From: Lomentospora prolificans
Lineage: Eukaryota > Ascomycota > Sordariomycetes > Microascales > Microascaceae
DNA: 64,000 nucleotides
Direction of reading: 5' to 3'
Assembly: GCA_029532625.1 (NCBI GenBank)
Contig: JARFXM010000008.1
Span: 1,116,001-1,180,000, forward strand
The position numbers and the translations under genes were made by a program. Positions within the stretch are counted from its first letter, which is position 1; every line of letters begins with the position of its first letter. Shown here piece by piece: positions 12,957 to 22,684 of this stretch. The notes below the pieces were generated by a model, which was not told where the DNA came from, did not search any database, and was given only the letters and a program-made list of their open reading frames with translations.

Positions 12957-14044
12957 ATGGCTGACCAAGCGGTGCCCAACCACCCGTACTCACCCCCGAC
13001 GGCTAGTATACCACATTATCAAGAAAATGACATGACTCTATACCGCTTGATTGGGTCTCTAGGACTTTTGCTTGGAATCGTGGCGGTGGGTTCAGCAGGC
13101 CTAGCCGCGAGGCGGAACCCGAGGTTGTCTCTGAATGAGCGGCTCATCGTTAGCTGGTATTGCATTTGTAAGACCTCCCTTTTCCTACGCCAGCCGCCCC
13201 TTCCTTCATTCACAGCGGCAAGTCCCTACTAACTCCGAAACAGGCGGGTTTCTTCATTGTTTCTTCGAAGGTATGTGACTCCTTTTGCTACATGCGTACC
13301 CAGCTTGTCTGCCAAGGAGTTCGGGTGATATCCGAGGTCGTCTCTTCTGACCATCTCCGTACATGTAGGCTACTTCGTATACAACCATGCAACGCTCGCC
13401 GGCCAGCAAACCCTCTTTGCGCAGCTATGGAAGGAGTACAGCTTGTCCGACTCGAGGTATCTCACCTCGGATCCCTTTATGATCTCTGTCGAGACCATCA
13501 CCGTGGTAGGCATCTTCTCACTTTCGAGGCAACGACGAGAACCGGCAAGCTAATCTGCACTCTAGCTCGTTTGGGGACCCCTCTGCTTCTTCTCCGCTTG
13601 GTGCATCATTCGAGATAGTACAATTCGGCACCCAGTCCAGATGATGGTCTGCATGGGCCACCTCTACGGCGTCGTTCTCTACTTCGCGACGAGCACGGCG
13701 GAGCAGTACTATCACGGCAGCAATGGCCATAGCAGGCCCGAGTTCCAATACTTTTGGCTTTATTACGTGGGCTTTAACCTTCCATGGGTCATTGTCCCAG
13801 CTCGTGAGTTCTCGTCTTCCATCTCCTCCCGGGATACCATCCGCGTAGTATGGAAGAGCGAAAGCTGATGCTAGGACTAGTCCTCCTCCTGCGAAGCATT
13901 CGCGCCATGAGGGCGGCCTTCGCCATGTTAGGTAGAGTGCAGGGGCTTCTGACTGAGCTTCGGGGAAACATTCATGATATCAAGCAGCGTGATCACCTGG
14001 ACGACCATACTCCTTGCGAGAGCGAAGGGGAGAAGACGAAGTAG
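12957..14044 (+). CDS. EBP-family (emopamil-binding) sterol delta8-delta7 isomerase-like protein
   Basis: Five exons (12957-13167, 13244-13270, 13369-13505, 13566-13803, 13881-14044) give 258 residues. The second exon is only 27 nt and carries the HCFFEG motif. The product is a polytopic membrane protein of the EBP family, which isomerises the sterol C8 double bond in the ER or acts as a binding protein. The residues established as essential in mammalian EBP are present at matching spacing: His75 and Glu79 (LHCFFEG), Glu121 and Thr124 (SVETITV), Asn196 and Trp199 (FNLPW). The first intron has a textbook TACTAAC branch site. The last acceptor was chosen at 13880 because it gives a frame with 13 nt between the branch A and AG; 13874 also keeps a frame. 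The canonical fungal isomerase ERG2 is an unrelated sigma-receptor-type protein, so this is an additional or alternative enzyme. Confidence 0.85.
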
Positions 14045-14172
14045 GTGATGGGATTTTAGCGAGAGCGGCCTTATCAATATGCCAGTCCCAGTTTATGACG
14101 ATAATCACGACTAGCATATGACTTTCACACACGTAATTAAAATAAAGCAAGCGCTGGGTTTAATCCCAAACT

Positions 14173-14664
14173 CTATCTAGCAGCCCAGAACCCTCCTCTC
14201 TTGTCCTTTGATCGGTGTCTTTGCTCAAGATAGCTTCCCACTGTTCTTCCACACCTGGAGATAGCCTTTGCAGTGTGGATACTAGGCGCCTGTGGTGTCT
14301 TCGAGAGCGAGTGCTGCCTCCGTCTCGTCCTTGTCCTCGGAGTTTGCTCGATGAAAGGGGAACGAGCAAGGGCCTCTTTGTCAGTCACGACATATTTAGG
14401 ACGAGGTCCCGTAGCGATCACCAAGGCCTCAAATAAACTTATCCCATCATGACCTCCAGAGTTCGATATCAATCCCCCAGAATACTCCACCCCTGGCCCA
14501 TTCACCCAAATCTTATAAAGGCTCTCTTCGTTTCGTCTAGAGACTACAAGCCTGCTCCCGATACGCCTCGGCGTGATCGAACGAGAGGCTCCTCGGGACA
14601 AATTGCCAGCCACGCAATATTGGGGGAGGTCAGCTGTATGGGCCGGACTTAGGCGCTTAGGGCC
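14173..14664 (-). CDS. Weak candidate ORF, unassigned
   Basis: A minus-strand frame is open from 14664 to a TAG at 14173 (about 163 codons) and ends 128 bases from the stop of the convergent EBP gene. There is no in-frame ATG near its 5' end, so if real it would need an upstream exon; a CATAAG acceptor-like site lies just beyond 14664. The first half (YKIWVNGPG, SGGLISNSGG) is moderately protein-like, while the last third is rich in Arg, Ser and Thr and looks less so. I do not recognise any domain. It may be a gene fragment or chance. Confidence 0.2.
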   Translation of the reverse strand, partial: GPKRLSPAHTADLPQYCVAGNLSRGASRSITPRRIGSRLVVSRRNEESLYKIWVNGPGVEYSGGLISNSGGHDGISLFEALVIATGPRPKYVVTDKEALARSPFIEQTPRTRTRRRQHSLSKTPQAPSIHTAKAISRCGRTVGSYLEQRHRSKDKRGGFWAAR

Positions 14665-17547
14665 TTATGGAAACCCGTGCGTCCCCTCTCCCCTTTCTGT
14701 TTTATATTTCCAAGTTTCCTTTTGCTTACTCCTCGTCTCTGCAGCTTCCTGAAGCCAGATGTAAGAATAAGACTGAGCACGCCGAAGCCATCTTGAAATT
14801 CCGGCCAGACCAAGAGTGCTGTGTGACGATCGACGAACTCAAGCGGGGGTTCGAAGATAGTCGAAGAACGGGACGGGACGGGCACGCGAGGGAATGGGGA
14901 CCCCCAAACGTAGCTCGTTTTTTTCTTCGGGTCAAGAATAGCGAGTTTGGGTGACGGGCTGTCCTTTTCGGGGCAGGCGGAGGCCGAGCACATGGGTATC
15001 GGTCTTTACTAACAGAGATGCCACATTCAGCCCGGCTAAGCCGCCTCGTGGCATCTATCCCACGCCTCGTAACTAGCGGTACATCCTCATCATCGATTAA
15101 AGAAGTCGCTCATTCCGGTACCTAGACAATGTCTAATAGCCTTGCGCCTGTCATAGGTAGAATTGGCCTCGACGGTGAGAACGATGTAGCTAAGCCTAGG
15201 AGATACCGAAGTAGGGCAGATGGCTGACGGGATATTGACAAGCAGGAAGTGACCGAGGATGCAGTAGTTGGGATTGCCTGGTGCCAGGGAGGGTGGGGGC
15301 ACGCCCCTTATGTACACTATCGCAGAACGGCAAAGCCTCGTGAAATAATGAAATCAGTTTTCGTGAATAACTGCTCTTTTCCAGCTGTAGCGTGTCGCGT
15401 GCATAAGAGGGTGTGGAGGGGAAAGAATAGAGGGGGAGCCCATGTATCAACGCGTCTAGGTAGCCGATGACGTCTGACTTTCGGCAGCCTCAAGTTATAG
15501 AAGGTTCGGAAACCTAGAATCATGCGGGAATATGTAAAGCAAGGCAGTAGCGACGTATCGGTCGGATTCGGTTGGGGGCACGGCCAGCAGCTGCTTAATC
15601 CAATCAAGCCTTCTAGACCATTGATGGGAGCCGCGGGGGAGGTGTGAAAGAGTTTCGAGTCGCCATGTATAGCCAGTAAGAATCATCCAATATTGCGAGG
15701 CTCTCCGGGATTGCAAACAGCCATTATACAGCTCAGAGCAGCTGGCTGACCCAGCCGGGTCGACCGAGCCATCGCTAAATAGGTAGCTCGGAGCTATGCT
15801 CGGAGAGCACGGGGCCTAACGAGACAACACTTGTGATGTAAGCTGCTTCGAGACATTTGCCCTGCCCTGGTGACTTGTCGCTACATTCCCAGACTGTATA
15901 CAGGTTCTGTTGCTACTTTGGGTACTTCATATTTGCCAGGAGCCGGCTGAGCGGATTAATGGCAGGAAGGTGTGGTGTGGTGTCGTGTTGTCGCGGCAAG
16001 GCAGTATCCCAGTACGACGGGAAGCTTGCACGCGCATTTCGGTGAGGTACCAATAACGGTTCCTCATCCACCCAGCTCCTGCCTCATCCCGAAAGTGAGC
16101 CGCCCGGGGACTGCTGGAACTCTGCTAAACACCCCTTCCACAACGAGACCATTCGGAATGCAGTCTGCAGTAAGGGGTTATGGCGTTTATCACGGTCAAT
16201 AGTCTCGGGGCGGCTTGTGCAACCCAACAGCTACGCAGATTTTTATGGGTCCGGCGCCTTTCCGAGTTCGCATCGACGTAACCGACCATCCATCAGACAC
16301 CGCATGTTTACCAGAATGAGGAATTGCGCCATCCACAAGTCTCCGACTCGAGATTGAAGAAAGCCCGGATGCAATCAACGGAAATGGCGGCTTACCATGG
16401 ATTCGTATGAATGCCATAGTAGCATCGTTATTCCGATTCCGACTGCCACTGTTCTGTAGTTGCTCCGATGGCTGCTTGAAGTTGCGTCTTTGTAAGAGAA
16501 ATGGACAGTGGAGGGAGCGGGTCCGGGAACCTGGGTGGGACCCACTCCGGAGGGTGGACCTTCCCCGAGAGTGATTCAGGCACAAGTGCGCCAATTCTAC
16601 ATGTTTGATTCGTACTACGAGTACTAAAGTACTACGAGCGCACTTAGCTCGGTTCCTTCCCGGAAAGCGCAAGAGCTTCTCGAACCCGTGCTCGCGACTG
16701 CCACGATGGTCTTGATCATAACGGACGAGTTATAGGGGAAATGTCATGACTTTTGAAAATGACTCTAACGCCTTTTTTATCAAACCCTATGGACAAACCC
16801 AAAGAGAGAAATTGGGGAACCGCTCTAATCTAATGGTATGAGCACTGCAGATTGCTGCGTCCGGAGTCGCAGACCCCGAGCGATTCCGAACCAGCCACAG
16901 GTGTGCTCGCCTCGTTTTATGTCTTACCCCCGACACAATGCTACCCAGAAAAGAAAAAAAAAAAAAGGACAAACGAATTAAATGCATCTGTTTTATACTC
17001 ACCCCCAGGATGCGCTAAAACTCTGGTAGTGGATTCGTCCTGAACGACACAACTATCAAATTGGGTATCGTATTCTGTTCACAGCTGTGTTACCAACCTT
17101 TAGGGATTGAGTAACGAAAGAAATTAAAAAAAAAAAAAAAAAAAAATTTAAAAGAAGGCATAGCACAGCCGCCTGTTTCGTGAAGCTGACTTTGCGACAA
17201 TGGCGATAACAACGCATTCTCGGTATGGTGCGAGCTGATGGCTCTCTCTTTTCGTTGGCTGAAGGCACCGACAAGGCGTCAGAGAGCGGCGCCAAGCTTT
17301 GCACGCAACCGGGTGGTGTCAGCTTGGGGCTCGCGCTTCCGTGGTTCTCCGCCATGTGCGTGTAGTCGATTCACAAGACCGGCATCTCTTTCGCCATGGA
17401 TGGTGTTCATTGTACGTAGCCCTTCCCTCAGACTGCCCGGCCCACTTGGCGGAAGACCGCGCGCCAATGGCGGGATAGCGTCAAGACTACCATTCTTTCA
17501 AGAAGTTCTGGAGGGTTCAACGGTCATGGGAATAGGCGCCTCGGTCT
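14665..17547. other. Intergenic region, no supported gene
   Basis: Nothing recognisable is encoded here. The longest frames (158 codons at 16196-16672 minus, 107 codons at 17238-17561 plus) look random. An A21 run lies at 17126-17146 in an otherwise ordinary sequence. Confidence 0.5.
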
Positions 17548-17838
17548 TTAGCAGTGCTTAATGTATTTGACGTCTATGAAGAAATGCGGAATAGTGCTGC
17601 CGGCAGTGCCGAACAGTGAGGATAGGTTACCACCAAGGTGCACCATGTCGCATTGGCCTTCTGGGTTGGTACTCGGGCTGTATTTCGTAATTGCGGAGAC
17701 TCTCCGATATGTTGTCTTGTCCTCGATATGGGCATCAAGCGCTCTTTTATCGACGAGGCTTATGGACCTGCTCTCTATATCCTTTTGGGAGGGGAGAACT
17801 TCGCTAATAAACTTGGTCACTGTGGGACCATCTGATAT
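17548..17838 (-). other. In-frame continuation of the proline-rich gene beyond its TGA
   Basis: Directly after the TGA at 17841-17839 the same frame stays open for 96 codons to a TAA at 17550-17548. The peptide begins ISDGPTVTKF and contains KDIESRSISLVDKRALD and a Gly-Gly-Asn turn. It has the mixed hydrophobic and charged pattern of a folded domain and no low-complexity sequence, unlike ordinary 3' UTR. If the TGA were read as Trp, the junction would be FLHIWISDG, which reads smoothly. No good intron removes the TGA: the nearby GT sites (GTCCCC, GTCGAG, GTTCCT) are poor donors, and only a GTCGAG-to-TTATTAG intron of 63 nt keeps frame. I do not recognise the domain. Confidence 0.45.
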
Positions 17839-18664
17839 TCAAATATGGAGGAACGCTGGTCTCGACTTTTGAGGGGACTTGGATTCCGAGGTGGAGGGCA
17901 CCACTAGCGAGGAACGAAGGGTCGGGGGCGGCGGCGGTGGCGGGTTATCATAATGAACCTCTCCCCTCGAGTAAGGGGGCGGCGGAGGAGGAGGAGTTGG
18001 CGAACGGGGAGGTGGTGGGGGAGGAATCAACGACTCCAATGACTTGAACTTTCGCGAGCGCGTTGGCCGAGAGCGCCCTCGGCGGGCCCTGCGAGTCTGC
18101 GATGATTGGGAAGCTACATAACTAACGACCGAGGCCGGCCCCTCGCAGTCATGGCACCCCCAATCACTTTCATCATCTGTGACATGGGCATCTGCGGGAT
18201 TTACGCGCATCCCGGTTTGTGCGTCGCCATCACTGTCGCTTTCTCCTTCCATCTCCGTCTCTATTCGAATTTCCTTGGGATAGTCCAATCCTTGGTTGTC
18301 TACGTGGTGCTTCGTGGCTTGGGAGGATTTTATCAAAATCTGGTTGAAACAGTCGTCGAGCGAACTTCCAGAGGCCGACAAAAAAGCTTCACGGGCGCCC
18401 CTGGAGGAGCGAATGATGTGAACGGTCCAATAAAGGTTGTCGTCCACCAAAGTGACGAAGCTGAAGCGAGCCTTCGGATCCATCACCCTGCAGTTGTCTA
18501 GATACGCGAGCCACCAGGCCACTGATTAGCCGTTTGGTTCTCGCAATCGTGGTTTGGAGTCTGAACACCTTCTTGCCCCTGCACTAAGAGAAGACAGGGG
18601 CAGAATATGACATACCCATGATAACAGATCCAATGTCAACTGATCGTACTAGACCCGTAGCCAT
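17839..18664 (-). CDS. Proline-rich protein of unknown function, stop-interrupted
   Basis: Two exons, 18664-18616 and 18497-17839, give 235 residues before a TGA. The intron of 117 nt has a GTATGT donor, a GCTAATC branch site and a TATCTAG acceptor, and joins the exons in phase. An N-terminal region (about 1-75, with FSFVTLVDDNLYWTVHIIR) looks globular. It is followed by an acidic stretch (about 95-128) with a CHDC pair, an Arg-rich nuclear-localisation-like segment (about 151-167) and three proline runs (about 175-208). I do not recognise the family. The frame continues coding-like for 96 codons after the TGA, so the true product may be about 332 residues. A pseudogene with one nonsense change is the main alternative. 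Confidence 0.6.
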
Positions 18665-21600
18665 CGTTGGTTGCGCATCGGGGTGACGTCCAGGAGCGGA
18701 CCGCCCGGAGGCCGATGGCGAGTCGAGAAGGCGTCGTTGGATCATACCGTTGGTACCGAAAGTCGGAAGGGACGTCTAAAACGGGGGAGTCGGGAGAACT
18801 ATATGTGCAAAAGGCATTGGTAATTTACATACACGAAGACATCACTAGGTGGTGAATTTTCGAAAGAAAAAAAAAAGGGGCCCAGGGGGGGGGGCCGGGG
18901 GAGATGGGAGAGCTTGTGCGCAGCGGATGAGTTGGCCTTTATCATAATCGCCAGCTCTTGTTGCTCTGCGGTGTGTGGTCAGTCTTTCTGTCTTCCACGG
19001 GGGTGTGCGTGTGTCTGAGAACAAGACAGGGGGTCAGGTTTACATCTCTTATATACATGGTAGTAGTAACATGGTTCGGAGGAGTGTGGGCATGGATGGG
19101 CCGGGCCATTGCCAGCCTCATTTTCTTTGGCTCCATCGTTCGCCCAACACTAACAACGGAAACACAGAGCGGCGTCGGTTTTGTGGCGAAGAAACAACGG
19201 GAAAAGCTCAGGTACGAGCTTCTCTCGATCGCACCTGGACCACTAGATCTGTTCATTCGTATCAGCCTCACCACCTGTTCGCCTCCCGAGGCTAAAGCCT
19301 TGGGACGTCCTGGGGTGGACTTGCAACCCAATCTGGTACTGCAGCTCTCATCTTCACCTGGTGCATAGGCCACTCGGGCCAGGACAACGGAACTGAAGAG
19401 GAAAGAGAAAAGAAAAAAGAAAAAGAAATCAAATACGAATAACAAATGACAATCCCATGGGGCAGAAAGAGCACCGCAAGGTAATGGCGATATGACAACA
19501 TCAGTGCTGCACAACCAAAGCCAGCTATGTCGGATAATCAGACTTGACGATAACGTATCGCTAGAGGCGCTTATCCCCAGGACCAATTGCAAACGCATTC
19601 GGGTATTAGATGCCACGCTGCGCAACCATGGCCGGTTTGCTCGATAGGTTAGGCAAGCCGCTGAAACCTGTTATGAGCCGTCGTGAGATGGTTTCACCCC
19701 CGGAACACGTTGATGCGAAAGATGCTCAATCTACCCCCCCATCAAATATTAGCAACTTGCCAGGGAGGTTGCATTCAAGCCGCTTGTGTGACTGCCCGCA
19801 ACCAATATTTGCTAAACTGTCCATCAGAAGATTCTGACGGACTAGGGGCGGGCGCAAAAGTCTTCTGTACATCGATTATGATGCCTTGTTGCCCCTGTCA
19901 TGGACTCCCAGTACAACAGTCTCGGTGTGTGAGGGACAATGTGGGGCATCTAATTCCACTCTCTCCTGGTGGTTGAGAACGTGATCGACCCCCATGTCAA
20001 CGAGGTACTGTCGAGGATCTCTCGATGGGAAAGGGAGGGAATGGTTGAGCTACTTGCAGGGAGAATCCATAGGTTTGCTTACCCCAAGTACTCCAACTCT
20101 ATACACACCGCTCTTTCTGGGGCACCGTGGCTAATCTGGGTTACTTTGGGAAGGAGAGAGAGGAAGCGCGATCGTGGGAGAGCACTATTACACTAGACAA
20201 ATTGCATGGGGGACGCTGGTCGCTGGCAGCGAGGGCGCCTATCCAGGCTTGCGCTAGGACACAAAAAAATATTCCAAATATGAGCCAGCTGGCCAGCGAC
20301 CAAAGAGCCCAATGCGTTTTCCTTTCTTCATCTGTCGGACAGGGGTGTTGGATGAGCATCCCGCTGGCCCAATCCGCGTTTCCAGTTGAGAGGGAGAAAG
20401 ACGCTCCCGTATCCGACGGGCCAGGCGACGGTGGAAGGATCACCTGCTGGACCATGCCCTTCTCATGGGATGATGGACGATGTCTCGCCCGACGCACCGG
20501 ATTTCGAGTGGGGTTTCCAGAAATGATACTAAACTAGTACAGGCCATGCTGTTTCTTAAGATTGACGCTGCAGGCCGAAAATAGAGAGAATCGTCCGGCC
20601 CCCGTCAGCGACCTACATAGGTTAGAAGTGGGGAAGCCGGATGCTCCCTCGGATTTCAGTAAACTAGGGCTGTCGTCCTCGATTGGATGACGGGGAAGCT
20701 TGAGATATGGAGGCGAGTGCTGGAGCCTCAACAAGAGCTTTCGTTCGACTCTGCGTCATTGGCGTCTGCACTGCATCGTTCTTCTGCAGCCAGGCGAGAA
20801 TGACGGCTGCTGCTCAGCCCAGTGCCGAAATGGCTGTGGCGAAAAGCAAAGGCACAGAAGACCAAAATCATTCATGCCTTCCACGACATCGTTGTTGATT
20901 TTGGTCTGTTGCGTCACTCACCAGCCACAGCTCAACACAATCTTCTTTCCTGCTTGACAACCCTTCCAAGTCGTCCACACCATCTTTCCTGTTGTACAAT
21001 CCTAAATCTACAGAGGGTGACCTTATCACGTTACGAGGACGGAATCTCCTCTACCAAACAACGCCCACGAACCGAGAGAGATCGTCATCCTCGACAGATT
21101 GGATCGATGCTAGTATAAAACTCCTCGGACCCACTCTCTCCATTTTCGACATCGATCCCTACCCTGCCTTTCTTGGTAGTTTCGCCCTAATGGTCGTGCG
21201 CTTAATAGTGGCTTCCCTTGTCTTCCCGATACGAAATCGTCCAAGGCGATTGGGATCGACAACGTCTTTTCCATCAACATCAGACATGCGTCGCGGGCAT
21301 CTCTTCTTCTCATCCGTTCATCCTACCGTCCCTCGCCTCACTCTTCTCCAGGGCGTTGCCAATTCTACCAGGTGCTTCCCGCCTCTACGGCCAGCTAGTA
21401 GGGAAACCAAGGGAGGACCAAACCCTCTGGGGGGGGGGCGCGTGCATCTCGGGAATTAAGAGTGTGACAGTCCTGTCTTACTTCTCTTCTCTTTGTATTC
21501 TAAGCCTACTCTTAACGCTAGAGCACTGTCGAATTCTGGGAATCGGAGCCATCCATGGTAGGCATTGGTTCACATCCCGGCCCCGCTCCTCACCGACACC

Positions 21601-21618
21601 TCTCTCTCTCTCTCTCTC
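21601..21618. repeat. (TC)9 microsatellite
   Basis: Nine consecutive TC dinucleotides just upstream of the CTAATATTACCAG acceptor-like sequence. If that acceptor is used, this would be its polypyrimidine tract. Confidence 0.9.
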
Positions 21619-21981
21619 CCTCTGATCGAACTAATATTACCAGGGCGTATCGTCACTTGTATCTAGAGCTGCCGAAAGAAGAAGAAGAAGAAGAAGAACA
21701 AGCCATCCATGCTATCCGAGAAATCGAAGAATACCCTGTCCGCGGAGTACACGTTTTTGTTCTCCCTTTAGGGTGCCGCTCTCACTCTTGCCGCGTTTTA
21801 TTTTCTGCGCGGGCCTCGGAAAATAGGCTTTAATACCACTGCGCGCGCGTGTGTTATTGGATGTTGATGGCTACCCGAAAGAGCGCCCCTCCATGTCCGA
21901 GTCTTGTGTTCGTGGGCCTACGATTCGATCAACCTGTTGAGGGCGTGCATGTGTAAGACTGGCTGAACGGGCTGAGCCCTC

Positions 21982-22024
21982 TTTTTTTTTTTTTTTTTTT
22001 CCATTTCCTATTTTTTTTTTTTTT
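21982..22024. repeat. Interrupted poly-T tract
   Basis: Nineteen T, then a ten-base spacer, then fourteen T. This is low-complexity intergenic sequence with no clear function. Confidence 0.9.
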
Positions 22025-22520
22025 CCGTTATTCCAAGTTATTTGCTCTTCTTTTTCTGTATTCTGCTAGCTGGCTAGCCCTGACTGGGATTCGCACCATT
22101 TTCAGCCCATGTTTGGCCGGAGGCTCTCTTTCACCTGCTCGTTGTCTCGTTCTGGTATCTGACCCTTTTCAGCCTAAAGAAGGCTGTATAAGGCAGAGTA
22201 GGTGGACGAGTGGCCCATCGGCCTGCCACGGCCACTGCCCTGGTTTTTGCCACGATAGTAATTTGGGGAGATAGAAGGCGAAGAAGAGGGCTAGATAGGC
22301 AGCAAGGGCGTATCCACGCAACCGAAGTAAGCCGGTCGAGAGAGCGGACAAGTAGAGTGTGAGCGAGTGGGGAAACAAGCAGAAAAAGAAGAAAAGAAGA
22401 GAAAACAACGGCCGAAAATGGTGTTATTGAATCTAGAGACACTATAGCTTGCACAGCTGGCAGGTCTAATCCATAGGTGGGACTCTGCCGGTCAACATAC
22501 CCGTCCACTCTAGCTCTTTT

Positions 22521-22560
22521 CTCTCTCTCTCTCTCACTCCCTCACTCTCTCTCTCTCTCC
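22521..22560. repeat. CT-rich microsatellite
   Basis: Runs of CT interrupted by CACTCC, lying beyond the 3' end of NUP82. Confidence 0.85.
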
Positions 22561-22684
22561 GTCGCTCTCTATCTCGCACACGCACAGGAACACGCACACC
22601 CCTCCCTTCGCTTCGCTTCACGGCCCACCCCCTGGTCACATCCCTTACACTCTCATTCCTTTTTACTTTGCCCCGTGACCTAAT

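Larger units (their letters stand above)
18665..22684. other. Intergenic region with simple repeats
   Basis: No gene is firmly supported in these 4 kb. There is a G-rich tract near 18877-18900, (TC)9 at 21601-21618, a GAA/AAG run at 21676-21699, T19 and T14 runs at 21982-22000 and 22011-22024, and a CT-rich tract at 22521-22560. Pyrimidine-rich leader-like sequence from about 20930 to 21400, a donor-like CATG|GTAGGC at 21558 and a CTAATATTACCAG acceptor at 21643 hint at a small plus-strand transcript around 21.2-21.9 kb (see findings). Confidence 0.45.

Noticed and set aside
16820..16905. tRNA-like sequence with CTAATGGTATGAGC and a GCA trinucleotide
   Set aside because: It resembles a D arm but lacks a B box and cannot be folded into a cloverleaf.
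20707..20898. 63-codon frame with a signal-peptide-like start (candidate small secreted protein)
   Set aside because: The hydrophobic core is short and contains polar residues, there is no supporting intron or conserved cysteine pattern, and such frames arise by chance in 4 kb of intergenic DNA.
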